NCBI GenBank assembly: GCA_016285815.1
Contig: JAEERN010000044.1
Coordinates: 1-21,604, forward strand
DNA from: Clostridiales bacterium
GTDB lineage: Bacteria > Bacillota > Clostridia > Oscillospirales > QAMX01
Direction: 5' to 3'
Length of the DNA stretch: 21,604 nucleotides
The translations under genes and the position numbers were made by a program. The notes under the pieces were generated by a model. It worked only from the letters and a program-made list of their open reading frames with translations, was not told the DNA's origin and did no database searches. Shown here one piece after another: positions 15,464 to 21,604 of the stretch. Each line of letters opens with the position of its first letter. Within the stretch, counting starts at the first letter, position 1.

Positions 15464-16432
15464 TCAGGCCCACCACATCTCGGTGGGCTTGCCGCAGCGG
15501 ACGATGATGCCCTTGAGGTATTCGACGGCCTTTTCCAGCCCCTCCTCCGGGGCCATCAGGCTGTCCTCGTGCTCGATGGAGATCGAGCCCTCGTATCCGG
15601 CCAGCACCAGCTCGCTCATCATCTCACGCCAGACCACCGGATCCATGCCGTAGCCCACCGACCGGAAGATCCACGAGCGGTTGGCCTCGTCGGCGTATTT
15701 CTTGGTGTCCAGAACGCCGTTGCGCGCCGTGTTGACCTTGTCGATCTTGGTGTCCTTGGCGTGGAAGTGATAGATCATGCCGCGCAGCTCGCGGATGGCG
15801 ACGGCGGGATCCATGCCCTGCCACACCAGATGCGACGGGTCGAAGTTGGCGCCGATGATGGGACCCACCGCCGCGCGCAGCCGCTTCAGGGTCTCGGGGT
15901 TGTAGACACAGAAGCCCGGGTGCATCTCGAAGGCGATGCGTTTGATCCCGTGGCTCTCGGCATAGGCCGCCATGTCCTTCCAGAAGGGGATCAGCACGTC
16001 GTTCCACTGGTACTCCAGCACGGCCAGATAGTCCTCCGGCCACGGGCAGGTGACCCAGTTGGGGTATTTGGCGCCGGGGGCGTCGCCCGGACAGCCGGAG
16101 AAGGTGACGATGGTCTCGACGCCCAACTTCTCCGCCAGCAGGATGGCGTTTTTGAAGTCCGCGATGAACCCGTCCGCGACGGCCTTGTCCGGATGGACCA
16201 TATTGCCGTGGCACGACAGCACCGAGATCGAAACGCCGGAGCGCTCGATGGTGCTCCGGAAGGCTTCCAGCGCCGCCGGATCCGCCAGCAGGACCGCCGG
16301 GTCGCACTGGCCCTTGCCGGGATAGCCGCCGCAGCCGATCTCGATGGTCTCGACGCCCAGGCTTTTCAGATAAGCCAGCGTCTCATCCAGGGGCTTGCTG
16401 CCGAACATGGCGTTCAAAACACCGAGTTTCAT
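15464..16432 (-). CDS. Sugar phosphate isomerase/epimerase family TIM-barrel protein
   Basis: This is a 322-residue TIM barrel of the xylose-isomerase-like (AP endonuclease 2) superfamily, acting on a sugar, inositol derivative or ketose. Candidate metal ligands and active-site residues sit at the expected strand ends: His in LSCHGN, Glu and His in FEMHPGF, Asp and His in FDPSHL, His in YHFHAKD and Glu in SIEHED. The ATG at 16432 follows AGGAGG. It has its own promoter with an 18-base perfect palindrome at the transcript start, which suggests repressor control. It converges on the serpin gene, with that operon's terminator between. The exact substrate cannot be assigned. Confidence 0.9.
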   Translation of the reverse strand: MKLGVLNAMFGSKPLDETLAYLKSLGVETIEIGCGGYPGKGQCDPAVLLADPAALEAFRSTIERSGVSISVLSCHGNMVHPDKAVADGFIADFKNAILLAEKLGVETIVTFSGCPGDAPGAKYPNWVTCPWPEDYLAVLEYQWNDVLIPFWKDMAAYAESHGIKRIAFEMHPGFCVYNPETLKRLRAAVGPIIGANFDPSHLVWQGMDPAVAIRELRGMIYHFHAKDTKIDKVNTARNGVLDTKKYADEANRSWIFRSVGYGMDPVVWREMMSELVLAGYEGSISIEHEDSLMAPEEGLEKAVEYLKGIIVRCGKPTEMWWA

Positions 16433-16466
16433 AGGGGAGATCCTCCTGAATCAAAATCTTTTGCGT

Positions 16467-16484
16467 TCGCTGCCGCGGCAGCGA
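16467..16484. promoter_or_regulatory. Perfect 18-base palindrome, candidate operator
   Basis: TCGCTGCCGCGGCAGCGA is a perfect inverted repeat starting about four bases downstream of the -10 box of the isomerase promoter. It therefore covers the expected transcription start (minus strand). Position and symmetry fit a repressor operator; a 5' RNA hairpin is the alternative. Confidence 0.5.
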
Positions 16485-16488
16485 CTTT

Positions 16489-16517
16489 ATTATAGCAAGC
16501 TTTCGGGGGAAATTCAA
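16489..16517 (-). promoter_or_regulatory. Sigma-A promoter of the isomerase gene
   Basis: On the minus strand TTGAAT (16512-16517) and TATAAT (16489-16494) have 17-base spacing, 56 bases upstream of the ATG. Confidence 0.85.
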
Positions 16518-16572
16518 CCTCCCCCGCCGGAAAACTTTTTTGCCGGGCCGCCGCGGCGGGCGCGCCGGCCCC

Positions 16573-16601
16573 TTTACTTTCGCCGCCGAAAGGCGTATAA
16601 T
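16573..16601 (+). promoter_or_regulatory. Sigma-A promoter of the DUF3842 gene
   Basis: TTTACT (16573-16578) and TATAAT (16596-16601) have 17-base spacing, 64 bases upstream of the ATG at 16666. It is divergent from the isomerase promoter. Confidence 0.75.
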
Positions 16602-16665
16602 CGACGTACGACACGGCCCCGCGTCTTCCGGCGCGGGAGCCTTCCCGCAAGGAGGGAACGCACCC

Positions 16666-17076
16666 ATGAAGATCGCCGTCATCGACGGACAGGGCGGCCG
16701 CCTCGGCGCCATGCTGACCGCCGCCATCAAAAGCGAACTGCCCGGCTGTACCGTGGCCGCGGTGGGGACCAACTCGCTGGCGTCCTCCGCCATGCTCAAG
16801 GCCGGCGCGGACACCGCCGCCTCCGGCGAGAACCCCGCCGTCGTCGCCTGCCGCGACGCGGACGCCGTGGTGGGGCCCATCGGCATCGCCATCGCCGACT
16901 CTCTGGCCGGCGAGGTCACGCCGCGCATGGCCATGGCGGTGGCCCGCTGTCCCGGGCTTCGCGTGCTGCTGCCCATCAACCGCTGCAGCACCTTCGTCGC
17001 CTGTGTCGAATCCTCCCCCGCCGAACAGGTCCGGATCGCCGTGGAACAGCTGAAAAGCGCGCTGTCCGTCAGATAG
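16666..17076 (+). CDS. DUF3842 family protein
   Basis: This 136-residue protein of unknown function belongs to DUF3842, a family found mainly in Clostridia. The N-terminus has a Rossmann-like glycine motif (IAVIDGQGGRLGAML), followed by VGTNSLASSAMLKAGAD, GENPAVV and DADAVVGPIGI. The C-terminal LPINRCSTFV stretch is also characteristic. The ATG follows AAGGAGGG. It has its own promoter. Its stop overlaps the 3' end of the convergent plsY-like gene by eight bases, and no terminator is visible at its 3' end, so its transcript is expected to run antisense into that operon. Confidence 0.88.
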   Translation: MKIAVIDGQGGRLGAMLTAAIKSELPGCTVAAVGTNSLASSAMLKAGADTAASGENPAVVACRDADAVVGPIGIAIADSLAGEVTPRMAMAVARCPGLRVLLPINRCSTFVACVESSPAEQVRIAVEQLKSALSVR

Positions 17077-17659
17077 CGCGGTCCCAGGCCAGCAGCGTGT
17101 GCTTCAGCACGGCGACGGCGGACATCAGCACGTCCCCCGCGGCGATCGACCAGCGGCCGCAGAGGAGCTCGATGGTCCCCGCCGAAACGGCGAACAGCGC
17201 AAAGGCGACGACGCTGCGCCGCCGGTTGGGCCGGATCTTCAGCACAGTGGAGAACAGGATGTACAGGGCGGCCAGGATCCAGCCGGTGGGCGTGATCCAC
17301 AAGAGCGCGATCAGAACGCCGAAGGTCGTCGCGATGCACTTGCCGCCGCGGAACCGGTTCATGGGAGAAAACGCGTGTCCCGCCACCGGGGCCAGGATCA
17401 CCGCCGCGAACAGCGGCGAGGCGGCGTCTGAAAAATGAAGGGCGAAAAACACCGGCGCGAAGCCCTTGGCCATGTCCAGCAACAGACAGACCATGCCCAG
17501 CTTCCAGCCGCAGTGCGTGAACACGTTGGCGGCGCCGGGGTTCCCGTCGTCGCTCAGAGCGCAGACGTCTACGCCGCGGACCGCCCGCGGCACCAGCCGG
17601 CAGAACAGCACGCTGCCCAGCGCCAATCCGCCGGCGATCTCAGCGATCCAGAGCCACAT
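17069..17659 (-). CDS. plsY: Glycerol-3-phosphate acyltransferase (PlsY-like)
   Basis: This is a 196-residue polytopic membrane protein of the PlsY family, which transfers an acyl group from acyl-phosphate to glycerol-3-phosphate, the first step of phospholipid synthesis. Visible family motifs are GNPGAANV near residue 35, the D..KG pair, and GHAFSPMNRFRGGK. Two positions differ from the usual pattern: the GSGNPGATN motif reads DDGNPGAAN, and GGKG reads GGKC. The ATG at 17659 follows GGGAGGG and is preferred over the ATG six codons upstream. It overlaps the end of the glycosyltransferase gene by 20 bases, indicating one operon for membrane lipids. It may be a divergent paralogue rather than the housekeeping enzyme. 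Confidence 0.82.
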   Translation of the reverse strand: MWLWIAEIAGGLALGSVLFCRLVPRAVRGVDVCALSDDGNPGAANVFTHCGWKLGMVCLLLDMAKGFAPVFFALHFSDAASPLFAAVILAPVAGHAFSPMNRFRGGKCIATTFGVLIALLWITPTGWILAALYILFSTVLKIRPNRRRSVVAFALFAVSAGTIELLCGRWSIAAGDVLMSAVAVLKHTLLAWDRAI

Positions 17660-18773
17660 CGCCTTGCCCTCCCCCATGGATCCGCGCCACGATCTTCTCC
17701 GCCGCGTCCGCGCGGATCGTGCGGTGCTGGCGCTCGACCATCTCGCGCCCGCGGGCGCGGTCATGGGCCAGCGCCAGCGCTTTTTTGGCCGCGTCCTCGC
17801 GGTCCCGGGCCAGCAGCGACAGCCCGCGCTCCTGGAAAAACGCGCCGTTGGCCGTCTCGCACCCCGGGACCGAGAGCAGATGCACCAGCGGAACGCCGAC
17901 CGCGGCGGCCTCGGTGCTGGACAGGCCCCCGGGCTTGGAGAGCATGACGTCCGCCGCGCGCATGAAGCGGCAGACCTGGTCGGTGAACCCCACGGCGGCC
18001 ACGCGCCGGTCCCCGCCGCACAGGGCCCGCACCCGTCTGGCCAGCCGGGCGTTCCGCCCCGCCAGCACGAAGATGCGGCAGTTCTCGTCCTCCCCCGCGG
18101 CGATCCGGCGGGCGATCTCCGCGGCCCGGCCGCAGCCGACGCCGCCCGTCATCACCAGATAGACGCGTTCGTCCGGCCCCAGCCCCAGCGCCGACCGGGC
18201 CTCGGCGCGGCTCTCCGGCGAGCGGAACCGCCGCCCGACCGGGATCCCCGTGTCGAACATCCGGTTCCGCGGGATCCCCTTTTTCACCAGCTCGTCGGCC
18301 AGATCCGCGTGGGGAATGAAATACCCGTCCACGTCCGTCTCGCAGAAGAACGGGATGCCGGTATAGTCCGTCAGCACGCCCCAGGACGGGACGGCGAGCT
18401 CGCCGCGCCGGCGCAAAACGGTCAGCATCTCCAGCCCGTAGAGGTGCGTGCTGACCACGGCGTCGTACCCGCCGTCGGCGATGCGCCGCCCCAGCGCCTC
18501 CGCGCCCGCGGCGTTGGCCACGTAGACCGGCGACGGGCCAGGCACCTTTTCCACCGCCGCCCCGGCCCGATAGACCAGCCCGAACAGCTCCGGCGCGCGC
18601 CGGATCGTTTCGTTGTAGAGCGAATCCACCACCCGCGAAGCGCGCCGGCTCCCGACGCCGACGGGATCCGCCGTCTCACAGCGGTCTCCGGCCGCTTCGG
18701 CCGCCTCGCGCACGGCCCTGGCCGCGCTGTTGTGGCCCTCGCCCGTTCCGCAGCTCAAGATCAAAAGCTTCAT
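17640..18773 (-). CDS. MGDG-synthase/UgtP-type diacylglycerol glycosyltransferase
   Basis: This is a 377-residue GT-B glycosyltransferase expected to transfer sugar from a UDP-sugar to diacylglycerol at the inner membrane face, giving glycolipids. The N-terminal MGDG-synthase domain shows LSCGTGEGHNSAARAV at residues 6-21 and TDYTGIPFFCETDVDGYFIP in the middle. The C-terminal donor-binding half has VMTGGVGCGR and SKPGGLSSTEAAAVGVPLV. The ATG at 18773 follows a purine-rich GGAGGGCAAGGGGG leader. It is the first gene of a two-gene operon with the PlsY-like gene. A hairpin that works as a terminator on the opposite strand lies in its leader. A MurG-like role is less likely given the N-terminal domain. 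Confidence 0.9.
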   Translation of the reverse strand: MKLLILSCGTGEGHNSAARAVREAAEAAGDRCETADPVGVGSRRASRVVDSLYNETIRRAPELFGLVYRAGAAVEKVPGPSPVYVANAAGAEALGRRIADGGYDAVVSTHLYGLEMLTVLRRRGELAVPSWGVLTDYTGIPFFCETDVDGYFIPHADLADELVKKGIPRNRMFDTGIPVGRRFRSPESRAEARSALGLGPDERVYLVMTGGVGCGRAAEIARRIAAGEDENCRIFVLAGRNARLARRVRALCGGDRRVAAVGFTDQVCRFMRAADVMLSKPGGLSSTEAAAVGVPLVHLLSVPGCETANGAFFQERGLSLLARDREDAAKKALALAHDRARGREMVERQHRTIRADAAEKIVARIHGGGQGDVALDR

Positions 18774-18796
18774 CCTGCGCCCCCTTGCCCTCCGTC

Positions 18797-18830
18797 AGAC
18801 CCTGTGCCGCCCGGGCACGGGTCTTTTTTT
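18797..18830 (+). terminator. Plus-strand terminator inside the glycosyltransferase leader
   Basis: A stem AGACCC(T)GTGCC paired with GGCAC-GGGTCT (18797-18808 and about 18814-18824) is followed by a seven-T tract on the plus strand. No plus-strand gene precedes it closer than DUF3842, 1.7 kb upstream. On the minus strand the same hairpin lies in the 5' leader of the glycosyltransferase gene. Confidence 0.75.
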
Positions 18831-18841
18831 CTCTGGTCTCT

Positions 18842-18870
18842 ATTATACCCGATGCGGCGCGCTTCAACAA
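18842..18870 (-). promoter_or_regulatory. Promoter of the glycosyltransferase-plsY operon
   Basis: On the minus strand a consensus TATAAT (18842-18847) has a weak TTGTTG -35 (18865-18870) at 17 bases. The start would be near 18835, just upstream of the leader hairpin. Confidence 0.7.
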
Positions 18871-18920
18871 TGGACAAAATCGGCCGTCTGCCCAATACGT
18901 CCCCTCCGGGAAGGCACGGC

Positions 18921-18958
18921 AAAGCGCCGCGGTCCGGATCCGGTCCGGGCCGCGGCGC
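18921..18958 (-). terminator. Terminator of the SGNH-DUF4358 operon
   Basis: A 15-pair, very GC-rich stem (18924-18938 with 18944-18958, one G-U), five-base loop, is followed on the minus strand by TTT only. It lies 33 bases past the DUF4358 stop. The stem is strong and the T-tract short. Confidence 0.6.
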
Positions 18959-18991
18959 GTAAAAAGCGGACTCTGGGGTGCGGGCGGTCTT

Positions 18992-19465
18992 TCAGCGCAC
19001 GTGCGCCAGCACGGCGGCCTCCGCCGCGCTCTGGTCGGCGCTCACCACCAGCCAGACGATATCGCCGTCCGTGCGGACGGAGGCGGCGCCGATCTTGTCG
19101 TACTCCGCCGGGATGTAGTTGTTCATCTCCGCCAGCTTCTGGGCGCGGTACCGCTCGAGCTTTTCGGCGATGGCGGCCTTCCCCTCCGACGAGGCGGCGC
19201 GGAACAGGAAGATCATGTCGCCGCTGGTGGCCCCCAGCGGGATCCTGGCGACGAAGGCGGAATAATCCTCCGGCTTGACGCCGATGTAATTCAGCACGTC
19301 GTCCGCAGTCAGGGTCAGCATCTCGGGAAATTCGACCTTTTCGGTCAGATCGGCGGCCACCGCCGCCACGTCCACGTCTCTGGTCTCTCCGCCGCAGGCG
19401 GCCAGCGCGCCCAGCGCCAGCACCAGCGCCAGCGCCAGCGCCGCGATGCGAATGGTTCGTTTCAC
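18992..19465 (-). CDS. DUF4358 family lipoprotein
   Basis: This 157-residue lipoprotein has a signal peptide rich in Ala-Leu repeats ending in LAAC, with Cys24 lipidated. The mature domain resembles DUF4358, with YIGVKPEDYSAFVARIPL, GDMIFLFRAAS and a late IVWLVVSADQSAA stretch. The function of the family is unknown; such genes often sit beside SGNH hydrolases or MBOAT acyltransferases. The start is GTG at 19465, preceded by CGGAGGGACG; the open frame further upstream would overlap the preceding gene and lacks a signal peptide at its start. It is 23 bases behind the SGNH hydrolase gene and shares its promoter. The signal peptide is coded by tandem six-base units. Confidence 0.85.
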   Translation of the reverse strand: MKRTIRIAALALALVLALGALAACGGETRDVDVAAVAADLTEKVEFPEMLTLTADDVLNYIGVKPEDYSAFVARIPLGATSGDMIFLFRAASSEGKAAIAEKLERYRAQKLAEMNNYIPAEYDKIGAASVRTDGDIVWLVVSADQSAAEAAVLAHVR

Positions 19466-19488
19466 AGGTCTCGTCCCTCCGTTCTTTT

Positions 19489-20550
19489 TCAGTAGTTTCC
19501 GTTCAGCGCCCCGGCGGCGTAGCCCATGAGCAGGGCCGTCCACACGTCGTAAGCGGCGTTGGTCTGATGCACGTATCCGTCCGAGCAGTACTCGGCGGCC
19601 AGATTCCCCTTTTCATCGGCCAGCGCGTCGGCAAAGTTCAGGAACGTATAGCCTTTTTCCGCGCAGAAGCCGATCAGGGCCTCGTTGAGCTTTCTCAGGT
19701 TCTCGCTGGTGACCTTGCCCTTTTCGCCGCCCTCCAGCACATAGGTGGCGCTGATGATGGTGAACTCGACGTCGGGCGCGTTTTCTTTGATCTTGTCGGT
19801 CAGGTCCCGATAGTTCCGGACCGCCATCTGGATGCCGTAATCCAGATCGGAATACCGGCCCACGTCGTTGAGGCCGAACATGATGAACACCTTTTTCGCC
19901 CCGGTCAGGGGGATGGAGTTCCAAAGCTGCATCTGCTCGCCCTGCCACGTCGGATGGACGGACTCGGAGCTGATGTCCCACAGGGCGCTCTCCGCGCCCA
20001 GACTGCCGGAGACGAGGAACTGGGCCCGGCCCAGATACTCCGGCTGGCTGGCGCGCTTGCCCATGACGTAATTCCGCCAGCCCAGCGAGATCGAATCGCC
20101 GACGAAGACCGCGTCGTTGTACCAGGCGAACAGCATGCTCTCCGAATACCCCAGAGTGTCGGTGGACGGGGGCGGCACGCTGAGGGCCAGCGAGGCCGGG
20201 ATGCGATAGGCGTCCGTGCGCTGGGTGTCGGTGGACGGGGGCGGCGCGCTCTCCGTGGTGTCCGCCGTGGTGGCGCGCGTGTCGGAGGAAGAGCCGCTCT
20301 GGCTGCCGGAAGAGGGCCGCTGGGTCAGCGGCACGGTGGCGTAGCTGACTGAGGTGAAGCCGGTCTGCGCCGAAGAGGGTTCGGTCCTGTCGGCGGACTC
20401 GCCGCCGGACGGGACCGTGGTCTGCGCGCCCGAAGCGGTGGACGCCGCGGTGGACCCGCTCTCCTGCGGCTCTCCGCCGCAGGCGGCAAGTCCGGTCAAA
20501 GCCGCGCCGATCAACAGCGCCGCCGTCAGTTTTCGGATGGTCAGATTCAT
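19489..20550 (-). CDS. SGNH/GDSL-type esterase lipoprotein
   Basis: This is a 353-residue surface lipoprotein. The signal peptide ends LAAC (Cys24). A Ser/Thr/Pro-rich linker of about 110 residues (25-135) follows, containing two copies of PPPSTDT. The SGNH hydrolase domain (about 145-350) carries the nucleophile in FVGDSIS (Ser153), the oxyanion-hole Asn in GLND (226-229) and the Asp-His pair in DGYVH (Asp324, His328). The domain probably removes or moves acyl (acetyl) groups on a cell-wall or extracellular glycan; the substrate is not visible. The ATG at 20550 follows a GGGGG stretch ten bases upstream. It is the first gene of a two-gene lipoprotein operon, divergent from nrdR. Confidence 0.9.
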   Translation of the reverse strand: MNLTIRKLTAALLIGAALTGLAACGGEPQESGSTAASTASGAQTTVPSGGESADRTEPSSAQTGFTSVSYATVPLTQRPSSGSQSGSSSDTRATTADTTESAPPPSTDTQRTDAYRIPASLALSVPPPSTDTLGYSESMLFAWYNDAVFVGDSISLGWRNYVMGKRASQPEYLGRAQFLVSGSLGAESALWDISSESVHPTWQGEQMQLWNSIPLTGAKKVFIMFGLNDVGRYSDLDYGIQMAVRNYRDLTDKIKENAPDVEFTIISATYVLEGGEKGKVTSENLRKLNEALIGFCAEKGYTFLNFADALADEKGNLAAEYCSDGYVHQTNAAYDVWTALLMGYAAGALNGNY

Positions 20551-20624
20551 TTCGTTTTATCCCCCGGGCGGAGGGTCCGGACAGGGTTTGCCGCACCGCG
20601 CCGTCATTTTTTGATTCGCCTTAT

Positions 20625-20652
20625 ATTATACACGGTTCGGCGCAAATGTCAA
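20625..20652 (-). promoter_or_regulatory. Sigma-A promoter of the SGNH-DUF4358 operon
   Basis: On the minus strand a consensus TTGACA (20647-20652) and TATAAT (20625-20630) are separated by 16 bases. Its -35 is one half of a 21-base dyad shared with the nrdR promoter. Confidence 0.85.
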
Positions 20653-20667
20653 GAAGGATTCTTGACA
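20647..20667. promoter_or_regulatory. Dyad covering both divergent -35 boxes
   Basis: Arms TGTCAAGAA and TTCTTGACA flank a three-base centre (GGA). The dyad contains the -35 hexamers of both divergent promoters and extends three symmetric bases beyond each. It is a possible shared operator, or simply two consensus -35 boxes back to back. Confidence 0.45.
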
Positions 20668-20690
20668 CCGTTCCGCCGCGGGGGTATAAT
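20662..20690 (+). promoter_or_regulatory. Sigma-A promoter of nrdR
   Basis: Full consensus TTGACA (20662-20667) and TATAAT (20685-20690) at 17 bases. The leader to the ATG is about 80 bases. Confidence 0.9.
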
Positions 20691-20776
20691 AGAGAATGCG
20701 GTGGTTTGTCCCTCAAAGCGCACAGGTCTTTGCGCAGGACCCCCGCAGTCATGGACAGGGAGGCGAAAAGTCTACC

Positions 20777-21280
20777 ATGAAATGCCCCTTTTGCGGATAT
20801 ATCGACAGCAAAGTCATCGATTCGCGTCCCACCGAGGACAACGTCAGCATCCGCCGCCGGCGGGAGTGCATCTCCTGCGGCAAGCGCTTTACCACCTATG
20901 AACAGCTGGAGAGCTTTCCCCTTCTGGTCGTGAAAAAAGACGGCCGCCGCGAGTCCTTCGACCGCGCCAAGATCCTGGACGGCGTGGCCAAGGCCTGTCA
21001 AAAGCGGCCGGTCTCCGCCGGCGATATGGAGCGTCTGGCGGACGACGTCGAGCTTTCGCTCCGCAACGGGATGGAGCGCGAGGTCCGGGCCGACCAGATC
21101 GGCGAGATGGTCATGGAGCGGCTGCGCGCGCTGGACGAAGTGGCCTACGTTCGCTTTGCCAGCGTCTATCGCCAGTTCAAGGACCTGAACACCTTTTACG
21201 AGGAACTGAACAAGCTCACGGGAAAGACCGACGGGGCCGGACCTGCCGCCCCGCCGGCCCCCGAAGACAAGACCGACTAA
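20777..21280 (+). CDS. nrdR: Transcriptional repressor NrdR
   Basis: This is a nucleotide-sensing repressor of ribonucleotide reductase genes, 167 residues. The N-terminal zinc ribbon has Cys3, Cys6, Cys31 and Cys34 (MKCPFCG and CISCGKRF). The ATP-cone domain covers about 49-139, with KKDGRRESFDRAKI and VAYVRFASVYRQFKDLNTF. The C-terminal tail is Pro/Ala-rich and somewhat longer than usual. The frame is open back to 20696, but MKCPFC is the conserved start, so the ATG at 20777 is used; its GGGAGG lies unusually far upstream (about 14 bases). No NrdR-box pair was recognised in its own promoter. Its stop overlaps the convergent downstream gene by four bases. Confidence 0.96.
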   Translation: MKCPFCGYIDSKVIDSRPTEDNVSIRRRRECISCGKRFTTYEQLESFPLLVVKKDGRRESFDRAKILDGVAKACQKRPVSAGDMERLADDVELSLRNGMEREVRADQIGEMVMERLRALDEVAYVRFASVYRQFKDLNTFYEELNKLTGKTDGAGPAAPPAPEDKTD

Positions 21281-21604
21281 AACACGTTTTCCGGCGTCAG
21301 CCGGTCGCAGGCCGCCAGTCCCTCCAGCAGGGCCCTCAGAGAGGCCGCGCGGCAGAGGCGCTCCGTCCGCTGGCCCTCCCGGGCCGCCGCCCGCAGGGCC
21401 GCGGCCTCTTCTTCGATGCGCCGCACGAGCCCGTGCTCGTAGAACAGCTCGAGAAACGCTCTCTCGCGCGCCAGAAGGGCGCAGAGCTCCTCCGCCCCGT
21501 CCCGGTCCTCCTCGGCCTCGGTGCGCCCCCGCAGGGTCTCTGCCTCGGCGCAGATCCGCCCGGTCCGCGCCCGGACCGCCATCCCGCCGGCCAGGACCGC
21601 CGCC
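21277..21604 (-). CDS. DUF4363-like small membrane protein, 5' end outside the window
   Basis: The frame is open from the right edge to TAG at 21277. The most upstream visible residues (AAVLAGGMAV) are hydrophobic, and a charged helical region follows (AEAETLRGRTEAEEDRDG, then LFYEHGLVRRIEEE) ending in LTPENVF. This layout of one N-terminal membrane helix, alpha-helical bundle and a final (S/T)xEN(I/V)(L/F) resembles DUF4363 proteins of Clostridia, whose function is unknown. The internal ATG at 21582 is probably not the start, because the hydrophobic segment begins before it. It converges on nrdR with a four-base overlap and no terminator between. Confidence 0.65.
   Translation of the reverse strand, partial: AAVLAGGMAVRARTGRICAEAETLRGRTEAEEDRDGAEELCALLARERAFLELFYEHGLVRRIEEEAAALRAAAREGQRTERLCRAASLRALLEGLAACDRLTPENVF

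Noticed and set aside
20550..20777. NrdR boxes in the nrdR upstream region
   Set aside because: No pair of AT-rich ACAC-type palindromes was found; the dyad at 20647-20667 has a different sequence.

Overview
The window looks like chromosomal DNA from a GC-rich member of the Clostridia, probably a gut Oscillospiraceae/Christensenellales-type organism. This is inferred, not proven. The grounds are strong AGGAGG-type ribosome binding sites, frequent GTG/TTG starts, sigma-A promoters of the TTGAAA-17-TATAAT type standing out as AT-rich islands, lipoproteins with Firmicute lipoboxes, and families common in that group (NrdR, DUF3842, DUF4358, DUF4363-like). No rRNA, tRNA, CRISPR array, insertion sequence or phage gene was seen. 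No gap between genes exceeds 300 bases.

Layout. (1) 54-2629, minus: a polar amino-acid ABC importer in the order binding lipoprotein, permease, ATPase. The ATPase carries an unusual insertion of about 65 residues between the Walker A motif and the Q-loop. (2) 2888-3811, minus: a diacylglycerol-kinase-like lipid kinase. Divergent from it is a plus-strand unit starting with a membrane-anchored DUF4163/DUF3298-type protein that overlaps an RlmD-type 23S rRNA m5U methyltransferase. (3) 6464-9195, plus: an HSL-type esterase, a frameshifted DUF1905 gene, a HAD phosphatase and a cysteine synthase. (4) 9275-11308: a GH127 (DUF1680) beta-L-arabinofuranosidase-like enzyme. (5) 11441-13205: phenylacetate-CoA ligase plus a two-ACT-domain protein, closed by a strong terminator. 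(6) 13401-15370: an ECF sigma factor translationally overlapped with a membrane-tethered serpin, again closed by a strong terminator. (7) 15464-16432, minus: a sugar isomerase/epimerase-type TIM barrel, divergent from a DUF3842 gene. (8) 17069-18773, minus: a PlsY-like acyltransferase and a MGDG-synthase-type glycosyltransferase. (9) 18992-20550, minus: a DUF4358 lipoprotein and an SGNH-hydrolase lipoprotein, divergent from nrdR. A partial DUF4363-like gene runs off the right edge.

The most notable system is the sigma-serpin pair. The serpin begins with a short cytoplasmic segment and one transmembrane helix, placed exactly where Clostridial ECF operons normally encode the anti-sigma factor. 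It then presents a full serpin domain outside the cell. Its reactive loop reads as an Ala-Ala scissile bond, which suggests elastase-like target proteases. This could be a protease decoy, a protease sensor wired to transcription, or both. Other second-look items are a terminator lying antisense in the leader of the glycosyltransferase operon, a terminator-like hairpin at the very start of another transcript, two divergent promoters built as dyads, and the ATPase insertion.
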